A stretch of DNA of 64,000 nucleotides from Cornus controversa (lineage: Eukaryota > Streptophyta > Magnoliopsida > Cornales > Cornaceae): contig CM048849.1 of NCBI GenBank assembly GCA_026545225.1, forward strand, positions 15,879,541 to 15,943,540, written 5' to 3'. The position numbers and the translations under genes were made by a program. Under the pieces are notes generated by a model that made no database searches, was not told the origin of the DNA, and saw only the letters and a list, made by a program, of their open reading frames with translations. Each line of letters starts with the position of its first letter. Position 1 is the stretch's first letter. Positions 56,394 through 64,000 of this stretch are shown one piece after another.

Positions 56394-58091
56394 TTGAAGC
56401 CCTTGGCTGATAAGTTAAAGTATGTATTTTTGGGGGCACAGAGAACTCTTCCTGTTATCATTGCCTCTGATCTGACAAAAACTCAAGAGAAGTGCTTAGT
56501 AGAGGTCTTATATCAATATCGTGAAGCAATTAGGTGGAGTGTTACTGATCCTAAAGGCATTAATCCCTCGATTTGTATGTACAAAATCCATCTAGAAGAA
56601 GGATGTAAGCCATCTAGAGAGGCACAGAGGTGACTGAACCCCAACATGAAGGAGGTAGTAAAGAAAGAGGTTGTCAAGTTACTTGATGCAGGTATAATTT
56701 ATCCAATTTCTGACAGCACATGGGTGAGTCCAACACAAGTGGTTCCTAAGAAGTCTGGTCTTACTATTGTCCCTAACTCGGTGGGAGAGCTTGTTCCACA
56801 ACGGACTACCACAGGTTGGTGTGTTTGCATTGATTATAGAAAGTTCAATTCCATGACGAGGAAGGATCACTTCCCTCTCCCATTCATAGATCAAATACTT
56901 GAAAGGTTAGCTGGTCAGAGCTATTATTGCTTTCTAGATGGCTACTCTGGTTATAACCAGGTGGCTGTGGATCCAGAAGATCAAGAGAAGACTACTTTCA
57001 CTTGTCCCTTTGATACTTTTGCTTATCGTCGTATGCCATTTGGGTTATGTAATGCTCCAGCAACATTCCAAAGGTGTATGATGGCCATCTTTTCTGACAT
57101 GGTGGAAAAATTCTTGGAGGTGTTCATGGATAACTTCTCTATTTTTGGATCATCCTTTGAAGACTGTTTGAGTAATTTATCACTTGTGTTTCAAAGGTGC
57201 CAAGAACTGAATTTGGTACTTAGTTGGGAAAAGAGCCATTTCATGGTGAAAGAGGGTATTATGTTGGGTCATATTGTTTCAGAGAGAGGCATTGAAGTTG
57301 ATAAAGCAAAGATCGACCTGATTGCTACTCTTCCTCCTCCAACTTTGGTGAAGCAAGTTCATTTTTTCTTAGGCCATGCTGGATTCTATAGAAGATTCAT
57401 CAAGGATTTTAGTAAAATTGCTCGGCCATTGTGCCACTTGTTATCTAAAGATGTTCCCTTTTACTTTGATGAAGAGTGTGTCCAAGCTTTTGAGAAGCTT
57501 CGGTCTTTATTATCCTCTGCACCAATCATGCAATCTCCAAAATGGGCTCTACCTTTTGAAATCATATGTGATGCATTTGATTATGCAGTAGGAGCAGTGT
57601 TAGGACAAAGAGAAGAGAAACGACCATATGTCATCTATTACGCTAATAAGACTCTCTCTGATGCCCAACTCAATTATATAACCACAGAGAAAGAGCTTCT
57701 AGCTGTAGTATTTGTTCTAGACAAGTTTTAATCCAATTTATTAGGGTCCAAGGTGGTTGTCTACTCTGATCATACAGCATTGAGACACTTATTGGCGAAG
57801 AAGGAAACCAAACCGCATCTTATTCGATGGATATTATTGTTGCAAGAATTCAATTTGGAGATTAAGGACAAGAAGGGGACAGAGAATGTAGTTGCGTATC
57901 ATTTATCCCGAATTGTGTCTGACCCTATGTTCGATGCATTACCTATTGGCGACTCATTTCCAGACGAACAATTGTTTAGAATTTTTGATGAAAAAGTTAA
58001 TGGGCAAAGGTTGAAGCATTGTGTAGAAGGATTTGTGCCAACAAGAGACGTAGAGTCCGTCGACTTGACGGATCCCGTCTATCCGACTTAA
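56394..58091 (+). pseudogene. Athila-like reverse transcriptase and RNase H, integrase lost
   Basis: The RT N-terminal region is at 56394-56633; a stop precedes the main open frame 56646-57731 (361 residues). Visible blocks: WVSPTQVVPKKSG, CIDYRKFNSMTRKDHFPLP, FLDGYSGYNQV, MPFGLCNAPATFQRCM. The catalytic box reads FMDNFSIFG at about 57124-57150, with Asn (AAC, 57132-57134) for the second Asp, so polymerase activity should be lost. RNase H follows (YVIYYANKTLSDAQLNY, then a stop at 57729, then [11 protein letters not shown] at 57759). After SFPDEQLF (about 57974) the frame passes directly into what looks like an integrase C-terminal end (NGQRLKH), so integrase was removed by deletion. Confidence 0.87.
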
Positions 58092-58950
58092 TCCTTTCAG
58101 AGAGTTGATCGTCGCCTACGGACGTTAAATTGTAGGATTTGTATGTATTTCTATCCTTTAATTTCTTTAGTTTTCTTTGATTTTAATTTTTAGTTTTAGT
58201 TTTCTTAATTTTTTCTTTCAATTCTAGTTGCGGTTTGATGTGTTTTCTTTGAGTTTTGATATATAAGTTGCTTTCGGAGGATGCCAAGAGGTGTACCAAG
58301 GTCTTTGGACTCAAAATAGGTTAAAATACGAGCTCTCGGTCGACCTTGGTGGATAGAGACTCTAAAAAAACATGTCCCGGACGACCCTTAGCGATAGACA
58401 GCAAACAGGCCAGTAGAAGGGGGATTGATCGCCCCTTGATTTTTTTCAAAGAGAACCCACCAGTAGGGGGGCGATCGATCACCCCATTCTAGGGGGATCG
58501 ATCCCCCTTGCCCAAAAGTGGGCTGTTCGAATTTTTGGGTTATAAATAATCCCCTTCTCTCATCTACTTGCTACTACTTACTTCCTTGACATCTTTGAGC
58601 TCCAATTTGACTCCTACTTCAATCGGGAATATACTTTCTTCAATTGGTGATTCTCATACAAGTATTCATCATTGATCATCATCAACATCAACATAAAAAC
58701 CGGATTGATCATCACTAGTTTTCAAGAAAACTCTTACTTTCTCAAATTTTTCATCAAAGTAGAGTTTTTATTTTACAAAATTGTGCCAATCTTTTTGAGG
58801 GCTTTTGAAGATCAAGTTTGGGGGATATAATTGGTGCATTGAATTGTTCAATTTAGGGTGGAAAAATTGCTGAAAGAAGAGGTTGAAGGATAAACTTTTA
58901 TTGTGCACACCAAGTGTTTGATTTAACTCCTCAACCAAACTTTTTCTATT
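58092..58950 (+). other. Spacer between pol and the envelope-like frame
   Basis: No coding domain. T-rich at 58140-58240. Three GATCGATC-centred palindromes are at 58419-58507. A TC-rich leader (about 58550-58750) precedes the envelope-like frame, as is usual in Athila elements. Confidence 0.6.
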
Positions 58951-58952
58951 TC

Positions 58953-60174
58953 TATGGCACCAAATAGAGCAATTCACCAAGGTGCTTCAAGCTCACACAA
59001 TCCTCGCTGAGCGAGACATGATCCAACATCCGTTTTCTCAAGATCTCGTCGAGATGAAATTCATGAAAGATAGCATCCAAGAGCCTTGAATTTTAAAGCG
59101 ACATTTGACATCGCCGAACTATATGCCATATTTCCTAAGACAGGATGGGGGATTTTTGACATCTGTCGTCATCGGTCGGCATCAATTTTTGTTCCATTAT
59201 CTACTACTATCTACCTAAGGCTCGTCAAAGTCTTTTATCAGAACTTAATGCCAAAACCTGATGAGCGGGGTGTGCTTATTTCTTCAGTGGATGGAACACG
59301 AGTTCAGGTTGATATGTCTTCAATTGCTATTGCCATAGGCTGTCCTCATGAATGCTCAGCTAATTGGACCAATATCTACACTCTTCTACCTGATGACTTG
59401 TTGGTGGGTAATTTGGTTGCACATTTGTATGCTAACCAATTCTCTGGGCCAAAGCGGAATGCAGCTTCAAAGTCTTCTACGCCGAGTTATTTATGGTTCC
59501 TTGATGCTGTTTTGTACAAGAATATATGTCCCATTGGACATAAAATCAAGTGGTATCAATAGTTCCTTAGAGCTTTATATGCCATACATTTTGGGCATTG
59601 GCTATCATTCCCATAGATTGTCTGGGGCCAGATTGAAAAATTCTATTCCAAGGTTGTGGCCAAGGCACCGAACAGTGCAAGTGACTTGGAGTTTCCATTC
59701 CCTACTATCATTCATCAGTTACTCATTGCACATGGATATGTAGTCGATGAGGATGAGTTTGCTTTTCCATGAGATATTCATGATAGCACACATGACTGGA
59801 ATTCGAGCCGATCTCATATGCATCAAAGAGTCATAGCTGCGCCAGGTGAAGTATCTCGATTGGCTCAAGGAGGGGAAGTTGTAGACATACCACCACCGGT
59901 GGAGGATCCAGAGGAGATGGAAGTAAAAGAGGATGTTCATGCACAAGCTGGTGGCCATGATTATCATTATTTAGAGGGGCAAATTATTGGGTTAACTGCC
60001 CAGTTTGGCACCTTACAGACTAAGGTTTTCACATAGTTTGGAGCTATACGGACCGAGATGGCGGATCATTTTCGTGAGACTCGCCAGGATCAACTAGAGA
60101 TGAGGAGGATGCTGCATGCATTGATGCGCCTGGCGAACTTGGATCCAGATGCTCAGTCACCACCATATCCTTGA
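58953..60174 (+). pseudogene. Athila-like third ORF (envelope-like, plant transposon protein domain)
   Basis: Begins with an ATG at about 58954 and has a stop after about 18 codons. The main part is open at 59086-59562 (158 residues) with the pattern of the plant transposon domain found in the Athila envelope-position ORF: RLVKVFYQNLMPKPDERG, then SAIAIGCP-like and YLWFLDAVLYKNICPIGHK blocks. Stops follow near 59562, 59618 and 59772, and an acidic C-terminal part is at 59818-60174. I see no signal peptide or clear transmembrane segment in the open parts, so an envelope role is not supported by this copy. Confidence 0.75.
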
Positions 60175-61768
60175 CTAAAAGGTAACTCTCTTTTGTATTT
60201 TATTTTTATTTTTAGTTTTTAATTTTTAATTTTTTGTATTATTTTTCTTTCTGACTTTAGGAAAGTCTTAAAAAAAAATTTTGTTAGGATTTTTTCTATT
60301 TCATATTTATTTTCATCCATACTATTTCACTTGGTCTTTGGGGTATAGTGGTCTGTTTTGACAGGTTGTAACATCCAAGTTTGGGGGAGTGCTTGCATTG
60401 CCTTCATACAACTTGGTGTGCTCTATTTTCTTACCACTACTCTCTATTTTCTTGGTATTCTCGTTCTTACCCTTCTCTATGCTTTGATTGGGTGTACATT
60501 GAGGACAATGTACAGTTTAAGTTTGGGGGTGAGGTGATGCCTATTTATGTGCTTTATTGCATTATGGGGAAAATTCTTGTGAAATTCTTCTTGTTTTAGG
60601 ATTTTTATTTATTTCATTTTCTTAGTTTGTTTTTTATTTTATTTTGTTTTGTTTTTAGATAGAATGTTTCTACATTTTTCAAGGGATTAGTACATTATGT
60701 AGGTACTTAACTTGCAATTTTTGGGTATGTTTTAAATTTTTGGAAACTATAGTTTAAATTATGTGGTTTTAATCATGATTTGCATTGACATGCTTTGGGG
60801 TGATTAGTTTTAGTTTCCTTACATGCATAGACACATTAGTGTAATTTTGTGAGGTATAAACTTTGGCTCTGAGTTATTATGTTACATATGATTGATATTA
60901 ATTAGTATATCTTGGGAATGAGTACCGATGATGTGTTTACTTGACTTAAATAAAAAAGAAAAAAAAATGTGATGAATAAGCAAATCAATTTGATCCTTTT
61001 CATGAGTAACCAGGCCTCTATGCCTCAGGAAGCACGGAATGTTCGTGTCAAAAGTGAAAGGGTGAGAAAAGATGAGCATTGGTTGTCTTGATTTGTAGCC
61101 TGACTAATTCAAGTAATTAGGTTCTTCGGGGTATCTTTAAGCCTAGTGCCCTAAAGCCATCTGGTTTGGGAGTCACTGACTGAAAGTTTGCTACATGGAT
61201 CTTTTAGAAAGCTTAATAGATCAAGACATTGCACAACCAATAAAGCAATGAAAAAAAAAATAGAAAAGTCATGTATTCATGTTTGGAAGTATGATTTCAA
61301 TAAGGGGAGCTAGTGAATTGAAGGGGTATGTGCCTTAATATATTCAGAGCTGAGTTATGCCACATGAGATGACTGCTAGTTCACTTTTCACGAGGAAGCT
61401 AGAATTAGTTTCTTTGAGATATGTTGATGTGAATTATGTGTGGGGACCATTGATTTGAATTGTGGAATTTAAAATTTTGAAATTATTCTTGAATGCAAGT
61501 TTGTAACTATGTATTGTAATCTTCTTCTTAATTAATGTTGAAACAGAATTTTGAATGTTTGTGGGTAACATTTCTGGAAACCCTCACGAGACTATACTCG
61601 TCCACTAGGGGGAATCTAGGGGTTTAAAGGCTTGTTGCATATGCTAAATGCAATCGTTTCTCCCACGAAAGTGGAGTTGGGTAATTTACTTAGTGTTTAG
61701 TAGTTTCTTTGTTTTAGTTTTATTGTATTCTATTTCTAAGGGACTAGCAATATGTAAGTTTGGGGGTG
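60175..61768 (+). other. 3' untranslated part of the Athila-like element
   Basis: No coding sequence. T-rich and A-rich runs. It matches, in reverse complement, the internal part of the element at 32406-34151 (for example the stretch with AAGTTTGGGGGAGTGCTTGC near 60378), which shows what that deleted relative kept. It ends in a purine-rich tract (AAGTTTGGGGGTG, 61756-61768) next to the LTR. The stretch AAGTTTGGGGG occurs three times (about 60378, 60519, 61756). Confidence 0.75.
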
Positions 61769-63259
61769 TGATAGGCGTTGAATGTTACGCATTCTAGCCT
61801 CTTAACTTGTGTATTTTATTCTCTTAGTGATAGATTATTTTGTTATTTTACTTCGTTTTAGTGTTTTATGTATTTTCAGGGCCTTAATGATTATGTCAGT
61901 TAAAATCATGATTTTGAGCTTTTAAAGATGAAATGCAAGAGGGTTAGATGAAGCCTACATCAAAGGGATCCATTCAACTATTTATTTCAACTCAAATCAG
62001 CCCAAGGAAGAGGTCCAAGAGAATTACAGCTGGTTGAGAAGGTTTCGGGCCTGAAGCGCAATTCTGCGCTTAATACAATCTTAACCTCATTTTGGAAAAC
62101 GGACCAGAAGTGTTATTTTCGAGCCTGAAATCAACTTAATTGTTATTTAAGTTGAACGAAATTCGATTCTGCACACTTTTGTATTTCACGAAAATTCTGT
62201 AAATCAGACTTATAGTGGGTCAAAAGTTGGGCCGAATGTCAATAGGAAAAACCCACCTGATTAGTGTTACGGGAAACCTAATTAATTCCTAAATGGATTA
62301 GGACTTTGGTGTATTCTCTTAGGGCAATAAAGTGGCGAATTGAAGGCTGAATAAGGGGAGATTGGAGATTCTGAGAGAGCTTTTGGACAGAATTGAAAAC
62401 ATACTTTGCTGACCATTGGAGAACGAAGTCTTATGCATAATTCATGAAGATGATGCCTTCTTCCTCAACTGTTGAAGCTTCTTCTTCTACCATGAGCGGC
62501 TAGTTTATCCACTAGGGTTTTGATGTAGCCCTAACAAAGCATCAATGGTTTGATTGTTTTAATTACTGGGGACCTTTATAAACATGCATAGATTGTGTAA
62601 TTTAGAGGATTCTTATTATAGAATTGAGTAATAAAAGTCTTATAAATTCAGTTTCAATGATTTCTTATCTTGTCTTAGATACTTGATTGTTGTTATTGAA
62701 CTCAATCTCTCTTATTTTCTGTGATTATGAGAGCGATTATTACACAATGGTAATCACTGAATATATCATTATACGCTTTGATGGATTATGCGTAGAGAAA
62801 ATGAACTATACTGCACCCTAGATTAGAGTAGTTAGGCAGATAGCCCATGCCAATCGAAGATAGTCCATGACTTAGCCTTAATCATATGTTATCTTCTTGA
62901 CGGATGAAGGTGAGCTTATAGCCACCGACACCACTTATGCATGATGTAATCCTCCATAGTTAATTCAATTGACCATTGATTGTGGAGTTAGTGTTGAAGT
63001 CAAATACCCTAGATTTATCTCATATTATCTTCACTCTCTATTTGCCTTTGTTTTATTTTATTTTATTTTTTAATTAGTTTAAATATTAAAAATAGAATTC
63101 TTTTCTTTCTAAATTTAATTAGAATTAATTTCGTATTCCAACTCATTCAGACCATAATCTCTAAGGTTCGACACCCCTTTCGATAGCCCTATTCTACAAG
63201 AAATTCGTTCTCTTGTGAAGTGTGGTAATTATAATTGAGACGCACTCACACACGAATCA
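61769..63259 (+). repeat. 3' LTR of the Athila-like element
   Basis: 1491 bp, begins TGATAGGCGTTGAATG and ends CACGAATCA. Complete, and homologous to the minus-strand LTR at 30971-32405. It shows what is missing from the 5' LTR at 53307-54134. Confidence 0.9.
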
Positions 63260-64000
63260 TAATCATCAATAACAAGAATAAAGTACTTGCTACCACCAAT
63301 ACTTGTGGTCCTCATGGGTCCACACAAATCTATATGCACAATATCAAGTGGTTGAGAGGTATTCACTTCCTTGTTTTAAAAGATATTTTTATCTGCTTAC
63401 CTTATTGGCAAGCATTGCATACTTGATTTTCATTCAGAGACAAATTTGGAAGACCTCTAACAAACTTATGCTTGATAAGATTTTTTACGTTCTTGGAATG
63501 CACATGCCCTAACCTTTTATGCCAAAGTGTTGAATTTTTCATGTTAGTGAAATTGCAAACAGTGTGTGAGAAGTGTTCATGAATAGTGTAGACATTTCCT
63601 AGATCTCTACATGCAGCAAAAAGAGTTTTATCAGATTATTTATCAATAACATTGTAGTTTTCTTTGTCAAAATTTACTAAGTTACCAGTGTCACATAATT
63701 GACTCACACTCAACAAGTTATGCTTTAAACCCACTTCATAGAGCACATCACTTAGCATAGGCATTTCTTTAGCTTCAGGTATTGTGTCTTTTCTTATAAT
63801 TTTACCTTTCTTATTATCTCCAAAAATAACTGAACCACCATCAAAATTTTCAATACTAGCAAATTTGGTCTTATCTCCTATCATGTGCCTAGAACAACCA
63901 TTATCAACATGCCACTTGGTATTGACATTATAAGTTTTCAAAGCAGTGTAGACAAGTATGCTTACAGAGTTCAATTTCTTAGGAATCCACATCCTTTTAG
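63260..64000 (-). pseudogene. SIRE-like Copia protease and integrase N-terminal part
   Basis: Protease region 63636-63992 (118 residues, open) has the active site as WHVDNGCSRHMIGDK, with D-N-G, then FGDNKKGKIIRK and LKHNLLSVSQLCD, as in SIRE-type elements. The GAG-pre-integrase and zinc region follows at about 63400-63630 (LWHKRLGHVHSKN, CNACQ..K) with stops, and the start of the catalytic core reaches the Athila-like insertion at 63259. The frame continues past the window edge at 64000. Confidence 0.83.

Larger units (their letters stand above)
53307..63259 (+). mobile_element. Athila-like Ty3/Gypsy element with deletions
   Basis: Exact duplication TAATC at 53302-53306 and 63260-63264. Order: truncated 5' LTR (53307 to about 54134), gag, protease, RT, RNase H, remnant of the integrase end, envelope-like frame, purine-rich tract (about 61756-61768), complete 3' LTR (61769-63259). 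The gag and the envelope-like frame are of the Athila type. The end of the 5' LTR, the primer site, the first part of gag and nearly all of integrase are deleted. It lies opposite in direction to the Copia element that it interrupts. Confidence 0.9.
48986..64000 (-). mobile_element. SIRE/Maximus-like Ty1/Copia element, 5' part outside the window
   Basis: Minus-strand order: protease (63636-63992), integrase N-terminal part (63260-63630), Athila-like insertion, integrase C-terminal part (52508-53300), solo LTR insertion, RT (50128-51062), RNase H (49700-50062), purine-rich tract (complement of 49508-49520) and LTR from 49507 downward. The RT resembles SIRE/Maximus elements. The 5' LTR and gag lie beyond 64000. 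Several stops break RT and RNase H. Confidence 0.82.

Overview
The window is plant nuclear DNA, most likely from a eudicot. It holds one recognisable host gene and a dense nest of LTR retrotransposons. The evidence is a six-exon type-B response regulator (cytokinin signalling) with plant splice sites, plus plant lineages of Copia (Tork-like and SIRE/Maximus-like), Gypsy (Tat-like, chromodomain-bearing and Athila-like), a TRIM family and hAT-type miniature elements. I see no bacterial features, CRISPR array, rRNA or tRNA gene.

Positions 905-13313 (minus) are an ARR1/ARR2-like gene. Its six exons sum to 2034 bases (677 residues plus stop) with consistent phases, so it looks intact. Its third intron is 9311 bp and holds a truncated U6 snRNA copy, a degenerate Tork Copia element with two TRIM copies inside its gag, a hAT-like miniature element, and a second hAT-like miniature element whose terminal repeat was hit by another TRIM. 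The gene probably depends on correct splicing across this repeat-filled intron.

Positions 14070-14340 look like a second promoter and short first exon (plus strand) whose downstream gene is not visible. Positions 14562-24195 are a Tat-lineage Gypsy element with two RNase H domains, six tandem repeats after integrase, and an intron-containing antisense open frame. Positions 24196-25690 are AT-rich with no gene.

Positions 25690-49500 are nested LTR material. Minus-strand LTR fragments (25845-28286; 28639-29629 resuming at 47409) surround a chromovirus at 29630-47408. The 5' LTR of that chromovirus contains an internally deleted Athila-like element (30971-34612, duplication GTGAA), and its reverse transcriptase is split by a 4.1 kb solo LTR (38529-42644, duplication AGTTT).

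Positions ~48985-64000 are a minus-strand SIRE-like Copia element running off the window. It is split by a solo LTR (51063-52507) and by an Athila-like element (53307-63259, duplication TAATC) that has lost integrase and one catalytic aspartate of its reverse transcriptase.

The target-site duplications give a clear order of insertion. Every retroelement coding region seen is broken by stops, frameshifts or lost catalytic residues. The host gene is the only protein gene that I expect to work.
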